From an uncultured Odoribacter sp. (GTDB lineage: Bacteria; Bacteroidota; Bacteroidia; Bacteroidales; Marinifilaceae): DNA of 21,588 nucleotides. Position numbers and translations under genes: made by a program. This document shows positions 6,912-15,782 of this stretch, one piece after another. The notes under the pieces were generated by a model that saw nothing but the letters and a program-made list of their open reading frames with translations, was not told the origin of the DNA and ran no database searches. Position 1 is the stretch's first letter, and each line of letters begins with the position of its first letter. The DNA is taken from NCBI GenBank assembly GCA_947176455.1, contig CAMWQQ010000005.1:1-21588 (forward strand). Direction: 5' to 3'.

Positions 6912-6960
6912 CACTCCATTTTGGATAAAAGTATAATAAAATTTAAAGAGTACTTGTAAA

Positions 6961-7368
6961 ATGCCTACTATTCAACAGTTAGTAAGAAAAGGAAGAGTAA
7001 AGATCGAGGACAAGAGCAAGGCGCCTGCTTTGGATGCTTGCCCGCAGAGACGAGGAGTATGTGTACGTGTTTACACCACGACTCCGAAAAAACCGAACTC
7101 AGCGATGAGAAAGGTAGCACGTGTTAGATTGACCAACGGAAAAGAGGTGAATGCCTATATTCCGGGTGAGGGTCACAATCTGCAGGAACACTCCATCGTG
7201 TTGATTCGTGGCGGTCGTGTGAAGGACCTGCCGGGTGTGCGTTACCACTTGGTTCGCGGAACATTGGACGCTGCCGGTGTTACCGGTCGTTGCCAGGGAC
7301 GTTCCAAATACGGTGCGAAGAAACCGAAGCCGGGTCAGGCAGCTGCTCCAGCTAAAGGTAAGAAGTAA
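6961..7368 (+). CDS. rpsL: 30S ribosomal protein S12
   Basis: The 135-residue protein is a full-length S12 of the decoding centre. [10 protein letters not shown] keeps Lys43, and GGRVKDLPG keeps Lys88 and Asp89. These are the streptomycin-contact lysines and the aspartate that is methylthiolated in many bacteria, so nothing here predicts S12-based streptomycin resistance. The C-terminal tail is rich in lysine, alanine and proline, as usual in the phylum. It is the first gene after the perfect promoter at 6880-6911. Unlike many Bacteroidales, no rpoC lies directly upstream; the DUF3990 cassette occupies that side. Confidence 0.98.
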   Translation: MPTIQQLVRKGRVKIEDKSKAPALDACPQRRGVCVRVYTTTPKKPNSAMRKVARVRLTNGKEVNAYIPGEGHNLQEHSIVLIRGGRVKDLPGVRYHLVRGTLDAAGVTGRCQGRSKYGAKKPKPGQAAAPAKGKK

Positions 7369-7425
7369 ACAAAAGTGATTAACAGGAATTGTGTTTATGA
7401 AGCGTTCCCGAAAAACAGTTGAGTA

Positions 7426-7443
7426 AATGGTTGTGAAACCGTT
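7426..7443 (+). promoter_or_regulatory. Hairpin with GTGA tetraloop in the rpsL-rpsG spacer
   Basis: Bases 7426-7432 pair with 7437-7443 (seven pairs, one G-U) and close on GTGA, a GNRA-type loop. It lies in an otherwise featureless 125-base spacer. The corresponding spacer in E. coli is where S7 represses its own operon. Regulation here is inference only. Confidence 0.4.
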
Positions 7444-7493
7444 GAAGACCGAAAAAGGGCAGCTTGACGAACAAATTCGTAAACGAAAAGAAG

Positions 7494-7973
7494 ATGAGAA
7501 AAACTAAACCGAAGAAGAGAATCCTGTTACCGGATCCGAAATTCAACGATGTACTGGTGACGAGGTTTGTTAATGACCTGATGGTGGACGGTAAAAAGAC
7601 TGTTGCGTTCAAAATCTTTTACGACGCACTGGATATCGTTGAGGAAAAAATGGCAAAAAAAGAAGAGAAATCTGCTCTGGACATCTGGAAGCAGGCATTG
7701 GAGAACATCACTCCCCAGGTGGAGGTGAAGAGCCGCCGTGTAGGTGGTGCCACTTTCCAGGTGCCGACTGAAATCAATCCGAGCCGTAAGAGAGCGATTT
7801 CCGTTAAAAATATGATTCTTTACTCCCGCAAACGTAGCGGACACGGCATGTCAGAGAAACTGGCTGCTGAAATCATGGCTGCTTACAAGGAAGAAGGTGC
7901 CGCTTTCAAGAAGAAAGAAGATACCCACCGTATGGCGGAAGCCAACCGGGCATTTGCACATTTCAGATTTTAA
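7494..7973 (+). CDS. rpsG: 30S ribosomal protein S7
   Basis: The ATG at 7494 gives 159 residues starting MRKTKPKKR, the usual N-terminus in Bacteroidota. An in-frame TTG at 7464 would add ten residues and is rejected. [24 protein letters not shown] and the C-terminal [15 protein letters not shown] are diagnostic. S7 nucleates assembly of the 30S head on 16S rRNA and contacts tRNA in the E site. The gene lies 125 bases after rpsL, a long spacer for this cluster, and 12 bases before fusA. Confidence 0.97.
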   Translation: MRKTKPKKRILLPDPKFNDVLVTRFVNDLMVDGKKTVAFKIFYDALDIVEEKMAKKEEKSALDIWKQALENITPQVEVKSRRVGGATFQVPTEINPSRKRAISVKNMILYSRKRSGHGMSEKLAAEIMAAYKEEGAAFKKKEDTHRMAEANRAFAHFRF

Positions 7974-7985
7974 TTTAGAGGCAAA

Positions 7986-10088
7986 ATGGCGAAGAGAGAT
8001 TTACATTATACAAGAAATATCGGTATCATGGCTCACATTGATGCCGGAAAGACGACGACCACTGAACGTATCCTGTATTTCACCGGTGTGAACCACAAAA
8101 TCGGTGAGACGCACGACGGTACGGCTACGATGGACTGGATGGTGCAGGAGCAGGAGAGAGGTATTACCATTACTTCCGCTGCAACGACCTGTTTCTGGAA
8201 ATATCAGGGCGACGATTACAAAATCAACATCATTGACACTCCGGGACACGTGGATTTCACGGTGGAGGTGGAGCGTTCTCTGCGTGTGTTGGACGGTGCC
8301 GTGGCATTGTTCTGTGCAGTGGGCGGTGTTGAGGCTCAGTCTGAGACGGTTTGGCGTCAAGCCAACAAGTACGGCGTGCCGAGAATCGCTTTCGTGAACA
8401 AAATGGACCGTTCCGGAGCCGATTTCTTCAAGGCCGTTCGTGAAATCAAAGAGAAACTGGGTGCAAATCCGGTGCCTTTGGTATTGCCGATTGGTGCAGA
8501 GGAAAATTATCAGGGACTCATCGACCTGGTGGAGATGAAAGCCTATGTTTGGGAAAACGGTGCCATGGAAGCTACCGTGAAGGATATTCCCGAAAACATG
8601 AAAGCTGAAGCTCAGGAATGGAGAGAGAAACTGGTGGAGGCCGCTGCCGTTCAGGACGAGGCTTTGATGGAACGTTTCTTCGAAGACCCGGATTCCATTA
8701 CGGTGGAGGATTTGAAAACGGTTATCCGGAAGGCTGTTATCGCCATGGACTTCTGTCCGGTGATGTGCGGTTCTTCTTTCAAGAATAAGGGTGTTCAGAA
8801 CTTGTTGGATGCGGTGATCGCTTATTTGCCGAATCCGCTGGATATTCCGAACAGCAAGGGTACCGACCCGAAGACGGGCGAGGAAGTACATTTCCCGGTA
8901 GACCCGGATGCTCCGCTGTCGGCTCTGGCATTCAAGATTGCTACCGACCCGTTCGTGGGCCGTTTGTGCTATACTCGTATTTATTCCGGTAAGATTGAAG
9001 CCGGTTCGTATGTTTACAATCCGCGTACGGACAAGAAAGAGCGTATTTCCCGTCTGTTCCAGATGCACTCCAACAAGCAGATGCCGAAAGAGGTGCTGGA
9101 AGCCGGTGACATTTGCGCTTGCGTAGGTTTCAAGGATATCCGCACCGGTGATACATTGTGTTCCGAAGAGAAGCCGATCGTGCTGGAAAGCATGACTTTC
9201 CCGGAACCCGTGATTGGTATCGCTATCGAACCGCTGACTCAGAAAGATACCGACAAGCTGGGCATGGCTCTGGCGAAGTTGGCAGAGGAAGACCCGACGT
9301 TCCGCGTGAAGACGGACGAGGAATCCGGTCAGACGGTCATCAGCGGTATGGGTGAGCTTCACCTGGACATCATCATCGACCGTCTGCGTCGTGAGTTCAA
9401 GGTGGAATGTAACCAGGGCGCACCGCAGGTTTCTTACAAGGAAGCGATTACGACGGCTGTCGATCATCGCCACGTGTTCAAGAAGCAGTCCGGTGGTCGT
9501 GGTAAGTTCGCCGATATCATCTTCCGCATGGAACCGGCAGAAGAGGGCAAAGAGGGCTTGACCTTCGTGAACGAGGTGAAAGGTGGTAACATTCCGAAGG
9601 AATTTATCCCGTCCGTTGAAAAAGGATTCAAGGAGGCTATGCAGAACGGTGTTCTGGCAGGTTACAGCCTGGAGGCTCTGAAGATTACCTTGATCGATGG
9701 TTCTTTCCACCCGGTAGACTCAGATGCCCTGTCATTTGAAATGGCTGCCAAAATCGGTTACAAGGAGGCTGCCCAGAAGGCGAAGCCGGTATTGCTGGAG
9801 CCGATTATGAAGCTGGAAGTGGTTACTCCGGAGGACTTCATGGGTGATATCATCGCCGACCTGAACCGTCGTCGGGGACAGGTGGAATCCATGGATTCAC
9901 GTATCGGTGCCCGTGTGATTACGGCGAAGGTGCCGCTGGCAGAGCAGTTCGGTTATGTGACCGTGTTGCGTACCCTGTCTTCCGGTCGCGCAAGTTCTTC
10001 CATGGAATTCGACCATTATGCTGAAGTTCCGAAGAACATCGCCAAGGAAGTGGTGGAGAAAGCTAACGGAAGAGTGGATTTAATTTAA
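7986..10088 (+). CDS. fusA: Translation elongation factor G
   Basis: The 700-residue protein is a full-length EF-G, the GTPase that drives translocation and, with RRF, ribosome recycling. The G motifs are intact: AHIDAGKTT (residues 16-24), [13 protein letters not shown] with the catalytic histidine, and NKMD. Domain II, the [14 protein letters not shown] segment of domain III, and domains IV-V with RRGQVESMD and the [14 protein letters not shown] end all follow in order. The gene starts 12 bases after rpsG. In E. coli tuf follows; here rpsJ does, after a 60-base spacer with a strong hairpin. A 569-codon antisense open frame over this gene is a codon-bias shadow. Confidence 0.98.
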   Translation: MAKRDLHYTRNIGIMAHIDAGKTTTTERILYFTGVNHKIGETHDGTATMDWMVQEQERGITITSAATTCFWKYQGDDYKINIIDTPGHVDFTVEVERSLRVLDGAVALFCAVGGVEAQSETVWRQANKYGVPRIAFVNKMDRSGADFFKAVREIKEKLGANPVPLVLPIGAEENYQGLIDLVEMKAYVWENGAMEATVKDIPENMKAEAQEWREKLVEAAAVQDEALMERFFEDPDSITVEDLKTVIRKAVIAMDFCPVMCGSSFKNKGVQNLLDAVIAYLPNPLDIPNSKGTDPKTGEEVHFPVDPDAPLSALAFKIATDPFVGRLCYTRIYSGKIEAGSYVYNPRTDKKERISRLFQMHSNKQMPKEVLEAGDICACVGFKDIRTGDTLCSEEKPIVLESMTFPEPVIGIAIEPLTQKDTDKLGMALAKLAEEDPTFRVKTDEESGQTVISGMGELHLDIIIDRLRREFKVECNQGAPQVSYKEAITTAVDHRHVFKKQSGGRGKFADIIFRMEPAEEGKEGLTFVNEVKGGNIPKEFIPSVEKGFKEAMQNGVLAGYSLEALKITLIDGSFHPVDSDALSFEMAAKIGYKEAAQKAKPVLLEPIMKLEVVTPEDFMGDIIADLNRRRGQVESMDSRIGARVITAKVPLAEQFGYVTVLRTLSSGRASSSMEFDHYAEVPKNIAKEVVEKANGRVDLI

Positions 10089-10097
10089 AAAATTAAT

Positions 10098-10124
10098 GTC
10101 GGAGAGGACGTTGTCCTTTCCGAC
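10098..10124 (+). promoter_or_regulatory. Strong hairpin without T run between fusA and rpsJ
   Basis: Arms 10098-10109 and 10113-10124 pair over all 12 bases (one G-U) around a three-base loop. The following CCGCTTAAATATAATAA has no T tract, so a simple intrinsic terminator is unlikely. The hairpin stands exactly at the str/S10 boundary, 24 bases before rpsJ, and may be an attenuator, a processing site or a ribosomal-protein binding site. Confidence 0.6.
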
Positions 10125-10148
10125 CGCTTAAATATAATAATCAAAAAC

Positions 10149-10454
10149 ATGAGCCAAAAAATCAGAATTAAGTTAAAATCTTACGATCACAACTTGGTAG
10201 ACAAGTCGGCTGAAAAGATTGTTAAGACGGTAAAGGCTACGGGTGCAGTGGTAAGCGGACCGATTCCTCTTCCTACGCACAGGGCAGTGTTTACTGTTAA
10301 CCGCTCTACTTTCGTCAACAAGAAGAGCCGTGAACAATTTTTGTTGTGCACGTTCAAACGTCTGATTGACATCTACAGTTCCACTGCAGGTACGATTGAC
10401 GCTTTGATGAAACTTGAATTGCCGAGTGGTGTTGAAGTAGAGATTAAAGTGTAA
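10149..10454 (+). CDS. rpsJ: 30S ribosomal protein S10
   Basis: The 101-residue protein carries [20 protein letters not shown] at the N-terminus and [17 protein letters not shown], all diagnostic of S10. S10 belongs to the 30S head and in E. coli also pairs with NusB in antitermination. It opens the S10 block but has no promoter box of its own that I can see; a strong hairpin precedes it. Transcription probably comes from rpsL and passes through fusA. Confidence 0.98.
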   Translation: MSQKIRIKLKSYDHNLVDKSAEKIVKTVKATGAVVSGPIPLPTHRAVFTVNRSTFVNKKSREQFLLCTFKRLIDIYSSTAGTIDALMKLELPSGVEVEIKV

Positions 10455-10494
10455 TTAACGGCGAAAACCTATGTCGTTAAAATGAAGAATTAAC
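10455..10494 (+). promoter_or_regulatory. Mutually exclusive hairpins in the rpsJ-rplC spacer
   Basis: TTAACGGCG (10455-10463) can pair with TGTCGTTAA (10472-10480), six Watson-Crick pairs plus three more with wobbles. GTTAA (10476-10480) can instead pair with TTAAC (10490-10494). The shared arm makes the two structures alternatives, an attenuator-like layout. No T run follows, so the effect would more likely be on translation of rplC. Chance is possible in A+T-rich DNA. Confidence 0.35.
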
Positions 10495-10508
10495 CTATTA
10501 AAAAAGAA

Positions 10509-11132
10509 ATGAAATTACCAGGTTTAATTGGAAAAAAAGTCGGAATGACTTCCGTTTTCAGTGTTGAGGGGAAAAGCATCCCATGCACTGTTATCGAATG
10601 CGGTCCATGTGTCGTAACCCAGGTGAAAACCTTGGAAAAAGACGGTTACGAAGCACTTCAGTTGGGTTTTGACGAGAAAAAGGAGAAACACACGACGAAG
10701 CAGCTAAGTGGGCACTTTAAGAAGGCAGGCACAACTCCGAAGCGTAAACTCGTTGAGTTCGCGGGATTTGCCGAAGAACACAAGTTGGGCGATGTGATTG
10801 ACGTGACGCTGTTGCAGGACACGTCTTTCGTGGATATCGTCGGAACCTCTAAAGGTAAAGGTTTCCAGGGCGTTGTGAAACGTCACGGTTTCGGTGGTGT
10901 AGGACAGACTACCCACGGTCAGCACAACCGTACCCGTAAGCCGGGTTCTATCGGAGCATGTTCTACTCCGGCCCGTGTATTCAAGGGTATGCGCATGGGC
11001 GGCCGTATGGGCGGTGACAGGGTTACTGTAGAGAACTTGGAAGTTTTGAAGGTGATTCCTGAAAATAATTTGTTGTTGGTGAAGGGTTCTGTTCCCGGAT
11101 CAAGAGGTTCATACGTAATTATTCAGAAGTAA
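10509..11132 (+). CDS. rplC: 50S ribosomal protein L3
   Basis: The 207-residue product is full-length L3, an early-assembling protein near the peptidyl-transferase centre. [13 protein letters not shown] opens it, and the long loop [39 protein letters not shown] is typical. The loop has alanine and cysteine after GSIG where E. coli has the glutamine methylated by PrmB, so that modification site is absent. The stop codon shares one base with the start of rplD (TAATG), which couples the two. Confidence 0.97.
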   Translation: MKLPGLIGKKVGMTSVFSVEGKSIPCTVIECGPCVVTQVKTLEKDGYEALQLGFDEKKEKHTTKQLSGHFKKAGTTPKRKLVEFAGFAEEHKLGDVIDVTLLQDTSFVDIVGTSKGKGFQGVVKRHGFGGVGQTTHGQHNRTRKPGSIGACSTPARVFKGMRMGGRMGGDRVTVENLEVLKVIPENNLLLVKGSVPGSRGSYVIIQK

Positions 11133-11767
11133 TGGAGTTAAGTGTACTAAACATTGCCGGACAGGAAACCGGCAGAAAGGTAGTGTTGGATGACGCTATC
11201 TTTGGAATTCAACCTAACGAACACGCTATCTACCTTGACGTAAAGCAGTTCCTGGCCAACAACCGTCAGGGTACTCACAAGTCAAAACAGCGGAATGAAG
11301 TTTCCGGTAGTACCAAGAAGCTGAAGAAGCAGAAAGGCACCGGTGGCGCTCGTGCAGGTAGTATCAAGAACCCGGAGTTCAGAGGAGGAGGTCGTGTATT
11401 TGGTCCCGTGCCAAGAGACTACAGCTTCAAACTGAACAAGAAATTGAAGAAATTGGCTCGTAAATCAGCTTTGGCAATAAAAGCAAGCGCAAATGCCGTG
11501 AAAGTCGTTGAAGATCTCGCTTTCGAAGCACCGAAGACCAAGCAGATGGTTGCCTTAATCAACAACCTGAAGGTGAACAACGGTCGTCTGTTGCTGGTAC
11601 TGGGCAAAGGAGGAGACGAGAACGTGCTCTTGTCCGCCCGCAACCTGCAAGGCGTGGAAGTGATGCGAGTAAGCGACATCGCAACTTACAACGTGATGAA
11701 GGCGAAGAACCTGGTACTCGTTGAAAGTTCGATAGAGGGCCTTAACGAAATGTTCAATCTTAACTAA
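11132..11767 (+). CDS. rplD: 50S ribosomal protein L4
   Basis: This 211-residue L4 has the extended loop that reaches the exit tunnel, KKQKGTGGARAGSIKNPEFRGGGRVFGP, complete and free of the gaps or insertions linked to macrolide resistance. Its ATG overlaps the rplC stop by one base. In E. coli L4 also represses the S10 operon; whether the hairpins near rpsJ serve that purpose here is unknown. rplW follows after 11 bases. Confidence 0.97.
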   Translation: MELSVLNIAGQETGRKVVLDDAIFGIQPNEHAIYLDVKQFLANNRQGTHKSKQRNEVSGSTKKLKKQKGTGGARAGSIKNPEFRGGGRVFGPVPRDYSFKLNKKLKKLARKSALAIKASANAVKVVEDLAFEAPKTKQMVALINNLKVNNGRLLLVLGKGGDENVLLSARNLQGVEVMRVSDIATYNVMKAKNLVLVESSIEGLNEMFNLN

Positions 11768-11778
11768 TCAGAGAAGAG

Positions 11779-12069
11779 ATGGAAATCATAATGAAGCCCG
11801 TTTTGACGGAAAAGATGACAGCGCTTACGGAGAAACAGCACAAAGTGGCTTTTCTCGTGGCAAAGAATGCGAATAAGATTGAGATTAAGAAAGCAGTTGA
11901 GGCGATGTACGGAGTGAATGTGCAGGCCGTGAATACGCAGCGTTATCAGGGAAAGGTGAAATCTCGCTATACCCGTGCCGGCGTAATCAGTGGACGTACG
12001 AACTCGTACAAGAAGGCAATTGTGACTTTAGCAGAAGGTGATAGTATTGATTTTTTTAGCAATATTTAA
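11779..12069 (+). CDS. rplW: 50S ribosomal protein L23
   Basis: The 96-residue protein has the L23 pattern [37 protein letters not shown] and a C-terminal [17 protein letters not shown]23 surrounds the tunnel exit and docks trigger factor and SRP. The second methionine (residue 5) is an alternative start. It is spaced 11 bases from rplD and 5 from rplB, in the conserved S10 order. Confidence 0.96.
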   Translation: MEIIMKPVLTEKMTALTEKQHKVAFLVAKNANKIEIKKAVEAMYGVNVQAVNTQRYQGKVKSRYTRAGVISGRTNSYKKAIVTLAEGDSIDFFSNI

Positions 12070-12074
12070 ATAAG

Positions 12075-12896
12075 ATGGCTGTAAGAAAATTAAATCCTGT
12101 AACGCCTGGACAAAGGGGAAAAGTAGTGAATACTTTCGAACAGGTGACTACAGATAGACCTGAGAAATCATTGTTGAGACCCTACAGCAAGACCGGTGGT
12201 CGTAACAACTCCGGTAAGATGACAATGAGATATATAGGTGGTGGTCATAAACGCAAGTACAGAATTATCGATTTCAAGCGGGAGAAGGAAAATATTCCGG
12301 CCAGAGTGGCTACCATCGAATATGACCCGAACCGTACTGCCCGTATCGCTCTGGTGGTGTATGCGGACGGAGAGAAGCGTTACATCGTTGCTCCGATTGG
12401 CTTGACCGTAGGACAGACAATTGAAAGCGGCAAGGGTGTTGCTCCGGAAATCGGAAACACGCTGTACTTGTCTGAAATCCCATTAGGTACAATCATACAT
12501 AACATCGAGTTGCGTCCGGGACAGGGAGCTGTAATGGCTCGCAGTGCCGGTTCTTATGCTCAGTTGGTTGCGAGAGAAGGGAAATATGCTTCTATCAAGT
12601 TGCCTTCCGGCGAGGTTCGCATGGTGTTGGTGACTTGCAAGGCTACCGTGGGTACGGTATCTAACCCCGACCACTCTCTGGAACGTTCCGGTAAGGCGGG
12701 TCGTACCCGTTGGTTGGGCCGTCGTCCTCGTGTTCGTGGTGTCGTAATGAACCCGGTTGATCACCCGATGGGTGGTGGTGAAGGCCGCGCTTCCGGAGGT
12801 CACCCGAGATCACGTAAGGGCTTGTTGGCTAAGGGTTACAAGACTCGCTCACCGAAGAAGGCTTCTACGAAGTATATTGTTGAAAGAAGGAAATAA
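12075..12896 (+). CDS. rplB: 50S ribosomal protein L2
   Basis: Full-length L2 (273 residues), needed for subunit joining and peptidyl-transferase activity. Diagnostic segments are [19 protein letters not shown], the RNA-binding domain [12 protein letters not shown], and the C-terminal [19 protein letters not shown] with the conserved histidine near the catalytic centre. The E. coli VDHPHGGG is VDHPMGGG here, a common bacterial variant. It begins 5 bases after rplW. Confidence 0.98.
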   Translation: MAVRKLNPVTPGQRGKVVNTFEQVTTDRPEKSLLRPYSKTGGRNNSGKMTMRYIGGGHKRKYRIIDFKREKENIPARVATIEYDPNRTARIALVVYADGEKRYIVAPIGLTVGQTIESGKGVAPEIGNTLYLSEIPLGTIIHNIELRPGQGAVMARSAGSYAQLVAREGKYASIKLPSGEVRMVLVTCKATVGTVSNPDHSLERSGKAGRTRWLGRRPRVRGVVMNPVDHPMGGGEGRASGGHPRSRKGLLAKGYKTRSPKKASTKYIVERRK

Positions 12897-12918
12897 TAAC
12901 TGATTAAAACTTGATGTT

Positions 12919-13188
12919 ATGAGTCGTTCGTTAAAAAAAGGCCCGTTTATTGATGTGAAGCTGGAGAAAAGAATCCTGGCGATGAATGAGACCAACAAGA
13001 AATCGGTTGTTAAGACCTGGGCTCGTTACTCCATGATTTCTCCGGATTTCGTAGGGCATACAGTAGCTGTACACAACGGTAATAAATTTATCCCGGTGTA
13101 TGTGACCGAAAACATGGTCGGCCACAAGTTGGGTGAATTTGCACCGACACGTACCTTTAGAGGTCACGCTGACAAGAAGAAAAAATAA
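12919..13188 (+). CDS. rpsS: 30S ribosomal protein S19
   Basis: The 89-residue S19 starts [12 protein letters not shown] and contains [21 protein letters not shown] and [16 protein letters not shown], matching the family throughout. It sits with S13 in the 30S head and contacts the bridge to the large subunit. The gene is complete and of usual length, in the normal place between rplB and rplV. Confidence 0.98.
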   Translation: MSRSLKKGPFIDVKLEKRILAMNETNKKSVVKTWARYSMISPDFVGHTVAVHNGNKFIPVYVTENMVGHKLGEFAPTRTFRGHADKKKK

Positions 13189-13224
13189 AGCGTGATGATG
13201 TTGAACAAATGAAGATTGTATAAA

Positions 13225-13647
13225 ATGGGTGCAAGAAAAAGAATAAGAGCAAATCAGATGAAGGAAGCCCGGAAGCAGAAGGCTTTCGCTGTGCTGCATG
13301 ATTGTCCTTCATCCCCTCAGAAGATGAGGTTGGTGGCTGACCTTGTACGTGGAATGGACGTACAGAGGGCATTGGATACGCTGAAATTTTGTCCGAAGGT
13401 GGCTGCTCGTCATATCGAGAAGCTGTTGCTTTCCGCGATTGCAAACTGGAGCGTGAAGAACGACGGGGCGCGCATTGACGATGCCGCGTTGTTTATCAAG
13501 GAAATCTTTGTGGACGGAGCAGGTATTTTGAAGAGACTGCGTCCGGCACCGCAGGGACGGGCTCACAGAATCCGCAAGAGATCCAATCACGTGACTATCG
13601 TGTTGGGAAGTAAAACCGCTGTTGTTGAAAACACTGAAAAAGAGTAA
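13225..13647 (+). CDS. rplV: 50S ribosomal protein L22
   Basis: The ATG at 13225 gives 140 residues starting MGARKRIRANQ, as in relatives. A TTG nine bases upstream is discarded. SPQKMRLVADLVRGMDVQRAL and the tunnel-loop end RLRPAPQGRAHRIRKRSNHVTIVLG are intact, with no sign of macrolide-resistance changes such as deletions in the hairpin. L22 lines the exit tunnel and binds 23S rRNA early in assembly. rpsC starts 3 bases after its stop. Confidence 0.97.
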   Translation: MGARKRIRANQMKEARKQKAFAVLHDCPSSPQKMRLVADLVRGMDVQRALDTLKFCPKVAARHIEKLLLSAIANWSVKNDGARIDDAALFIKEIFVDGAGILKRLRPAPQGRAHRIRKRSNHVTIVLGSKTAVVENTEKE

Positions 13648-13650
13648 AGC

Positions 13651-14388
13651 ATGGGACAAAAATGTAATCCAATAAGCAATAGATTAGGTATCATCCGTGG
13701 ATGGGATTCTAATTGGTTCGGCGGCAAGAATTACGGTGACAAGCTGGTAGAGGATTATAAAATCCGCAAATACCTGAACGCCCGTCTTGCAAAGGCCGGA
13801 ATCGCAAAAATCGTTATCGAGCGTACTTTGAAGCTCATCACCATCACCATCAACACTGCCCGTCCGGGTATCATCATCGGTAAGGGCGGTCAGGAAGTGG
13901 ACAAGTTGAAGGAAGAGCTGAAGAAGATTACCGACAAGGAGGTTCAAATCAATATCTTTGAAATCAAGCGTCCGGAACTGGATGCTGTGATTGTAGGCAA
14001 TAACATAGCTCGTCAGCTGGAAGGTCGTGTTGCATATCGCCGGGCTATCAAAATGGCTGTCGCTTCAACGATGCGCATGGGTGCCGAGGGTATCAAGATT
14101 TTGATTTCCGGACGTCTGAACGGTGCCGAAATGGCGCGTGCAGAGATGTTCAAGGAAGGACGTACCCCGTTGCACACGTTCCGTGCCGATATTGATTACG
14201 CACAGGCAGAGGCCCTGACCACCTATGGTCTGCTGGGCATCAAGGTGTGGATTTGCAAGGGAGAGGTTTACGGCAAGCGCGAGCTTGTTCCGAACTCGTT
14301 GTTGCAAAGCCGTGACAACAGTAGCCGTCCCGCAGCAGCCGGAAAAGCTGACGGAAAGAAGGGCGGTTTTAAGAAGAGAAGAAAGTAA
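13651..14388 (+). CDS. rpsC: 30S ribosomal protein S3
   Basis: The 245-residue protein has the N-terminal [20 protein letters not shown], a KH domain with GKGG at residues 77-80, and the S3 C-terminal domain ([37 protein letters not shown]). A lysine- and arginine-rich tail closes it. S3 forms part of the mRNA entry channel and helicase. It lies 3 bases from rplV and 30 from rplP. Confidence 0.98.
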   Translation: MGQKCNPISNRLGIIRGWDSNWFGGKNYGDKLVEDYKIRKYLNARLAKAGIAKIVIERTLKLITITINTARPGIIIGKGGQEVDKLKEELKKITDKEVQINIFEIKRPELDAVIVGNNIARQLEGRVAYRRAIKMAVASTMRMGAEGIKILISGRLNGAEMARAEMFKEGRTPLHTFRADIDYAQAEALTTYGLLGIKVWICKGEVYGKRELVPNSLLQSRDNSSRPAAAGKADGKKGGFKKRRK

Positions 14389-14418
14389 GTAGTCTTTTAA
14401 TCAATTAAACAAAGAGCT

Positions 14419-14841
14419 ATGTTACAGCCGAAAAGGACTAAATTTAGAAGAAGCCAGAAAGGTAGAATGAAGGGGAACGCCCAGAGAGGCAACCAGCTTG
14501 CATTCGGCTCTTTCGGCATCAAGGCGTTGGAAGAAAAATGGATCGAAGGACGCCAGATAGAAGCTGCCCGTGTTGCAGTGACGCGTTATATGCAACGTCA
14601 GGGACAGATTTGGATTCGCATATTCCCCGACAAACCGATTACCAAGAAGCCTGCGGAAGTACGTATGGGTAAAGGTAAGGGTAATCCGGAGGGATTCGTA
14701 GCACCTGTGACTCCGGGAAGAATTCTTTTCGAGGCAGACGGTGTTCCGTATGCAGTGGCAAAAGAGGCTTTACGTCTTGCAGCACAGAAATTACCTATTA
14801 CGACGAAGTTTGTGGTTAGACGTGACTATGTGGAAGAATAG
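14419..14841 (+). CDS. rplP: 50S ribosomal protein L16
   Basis: This 140-residue L16 begins [19 protein letters not shown] and has [18 protein letters not shown], which includes the arginine hydroxylated by YcfD in E. coli. L16 helps shape the A site and is one of the last proteins to join the 50S. Its TAG stop lies inside a small perfect hairpin, an unusual arrangement in this cluster. rpmC follows after 40 bases. Confidence 0.97.
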   Translation: MLQPKRTKFRRSQKGRMKGNAQRGNQLAFGSFGIKALEEKWIEGRQIEAARVAVTRYMQRQGQIWIRIFPDKPITKKPAEVRMGKGKGNPEGFVAPVTPGRILFEADGVPYAVAKEALRLAAQKLPITTKFVVRRDYVEE

Positions 14842-14854
14842 TCTTCCGACTATT
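14833..14854 (+). promoter_or_regulatory. Alternative hairpins over the rplP stop codon
   Basis: AATAGTC (14837-14843) pairs perfectly with GACTATT (14848-14854) around TTCC. GAAGA (14833-14837) can instead pair with TCTTC (14842-14846) around ATAG. The two cannot form together, and both contain the stop codon at 14839-14841. There is no T run, so a terminator is unlikely; an effect on rpmC initiation or mRNA processing is possible. Confidence 0.4.
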
Positions 14855-14881
14855 AAGTGTAAAAATTAATTTGTCAGAGAG

Positions 14882-15082
14882 ATGAAAAATTCAGAAATTA
14901 TAGAAATGACCACAGCCGAGCTTAGGGAAAGAGTTGAGACCGAAAAGGCCGCTCTGAACAAGCTGAAGATGAATCATACCGTTACGCCGTTGGAAAACCC
15001 GATGCAGATTCCTGTAGCCCGTAAGACCATCGCCCGTATGATGACAGAATTACGTAAGAGAGAATTAACTGAAAAGAAGTAA
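14882..15082 (+). CDS. rpmC: 50S ribosomal protein L29
   Basis: The 66-residue L29 is the usual two-helix protein: [22 protein letters not shown] then [18 protein letters not shown]. It sits at the tunnel exit beside L23. The order rplP-rpmC-rpsQ is conserved, and rpsQ begins 4 bases after its stop. Confidence 0.95.
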   Translation: MKNSEIIEMTTAELRERVETEKAALNKLKMNHTVTPLENPMQIPVARKTIARMMTELRKRELTEKK

Positions 15083-15086
15083 AGCA

Positions 15087-15344
15087 ATGGAAGAAAGAAA
15101 TCTTAGAAAAGAACGTGTCGGTGTCGTGCTGAGCAATAAGATGGATAAAACTATCACCGTTGCTGTACACTTTAAGGAGAAACACCCGATTTACGGAAAA
15201 TTCGTAAAGAAGACCAAGAAGTTCACCGCTCATGATGAAAAGAATGAGTGCAATATCGGTGATACCGTGAGAATTATGGAAACCCGTCCCCTCAGCAAGA
15301 TGAAGAGATGGAGATTAGTTGAAATCATTGAAAGAGCTAAGTAA
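15087..15344 (+). CDS. rpsQ: 30S ribosomal protein S17
   Basis: The 85-residue S17 carries [40 protein letters not shown] and [19 protein letters not shown], all typical of this OB-fold 16S-binding protein. It is 4 bases downstream of rpmC and 2 upstream of rplN, consistent with coupled translation. Confidence 0.97.
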   Translation: MEERNLRKERVGVVLSNKMDKTITVAVHFKEKHPIYGKFVKKTKKFTAHDEKNECNIGDTVRIMETRPLSKMKRWRLVEIIERAK

Positions 15345-15346
15345 TC

Positions 15347-15712
15347 ATGATACAACAGGAAACCAGATTAGCAGTAGCAGACAACAGCGGTGCCAAGGAA
15401 GTGCTTTGTATCCGTGTTCTTGGAGGTTCCAAGAAAAGGTATGCACGTGTCGGCGATAGAATCGTTGTGGCTGTAAAGAGTGCCCTGCCCAACGGAGACA
15501 TCAAGCAGGGAAGTGTAAGCAAGGCCGTGGTCGTTCGCGTGACCAAGGAGTTCAAACGTCCGGACGGTTCTTATATTCGCTTTGACGACAATGCCTGTGT
15601 ATTGTTGAACAATGCCGGTGAAATGAGAGGAACCCGTATTTTCGGACCCGTGGCTCGTGAAGTGCGTGAAGGTTATACGAAAATCGTATCGTTGGCTCCG
15701 GAAGTTCTTTAA
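15347..15712 (+). CDS. rplN: 50S ribosomal protein L14
   Basis: This 121-residue L14 starts [28 protein letters not shown] and ends with [28 protein letters not shown], a complete match to the family. L14 binds 23S rRNA and takes part in inter-subunit bridges, and is the site bound by the silencing factor RsfS. An 83-base structured spacer separates it from rplX, the first break in the tight packing. Confidence 0.98.
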   Translation: MIQQETRLAVADNSGAKEVLCIRVLGGSKKRYARVGDRIVVAVKSALPNGDIKQGSVSKAVVVRVTKEFKRPDGSYIRFDDNACVLLNNAGEMRGTRIFGPVAREVREGYTKIVSLAPEVL

Positions 15713-15722
15713 TTTACATGTT

Positions 15723-15782
15723 GGAGGCAGGAAGTCGGACGCTCCGTTTTCGGGCTTTGGACTTCTGGCTTCTCGACACTAA
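15723..15782 (+). repeat. Degenerate 8-base repeats in opposite orientation, rplN-rplX spacer
   Basis: On the right the units CGGGCTTT, GGACTTCT and GGCTTCTC follow head to tail (15751-15774). On the left, similar units read on the other strand (CCGACTTC as the complement of 15731-15738). Together they form an imperfect palindrome: GAAGTC (15731-15736) pairs with GACTTC (15760-15765), and CCG-TTTT-CGG lies inside. No gene or promoter box is apparent. Confidence 0.45.

Noticed and set aside
6705..6959. 84-codon frame ending just before rpsL
   Set aside because: It overlaps the third cassette gene in another frame, runs through the rpsL promoter and has no family-like motif.
7464..7493. Ten-residue extension of S7 from a TTG start
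   Set aside because: S7 in this phylum starts at MRKxKPKKR; the ATG at 7494 is preferred.
8001..9710. Open frame of 569 codons on the minus strand across fusA
   Set aside because: It lies wholly antisense to a well-conserved EF-G gene, matches no family I know and arises from the codon bias of the real gene.
13838..13860. Repeated CATCAC triplets resembling a histidine tract
   Set aside because: In the rpsC frame they encode alternating Ile and Thr, a conserved strand of the KH domain; the histidine reading is out of frame.
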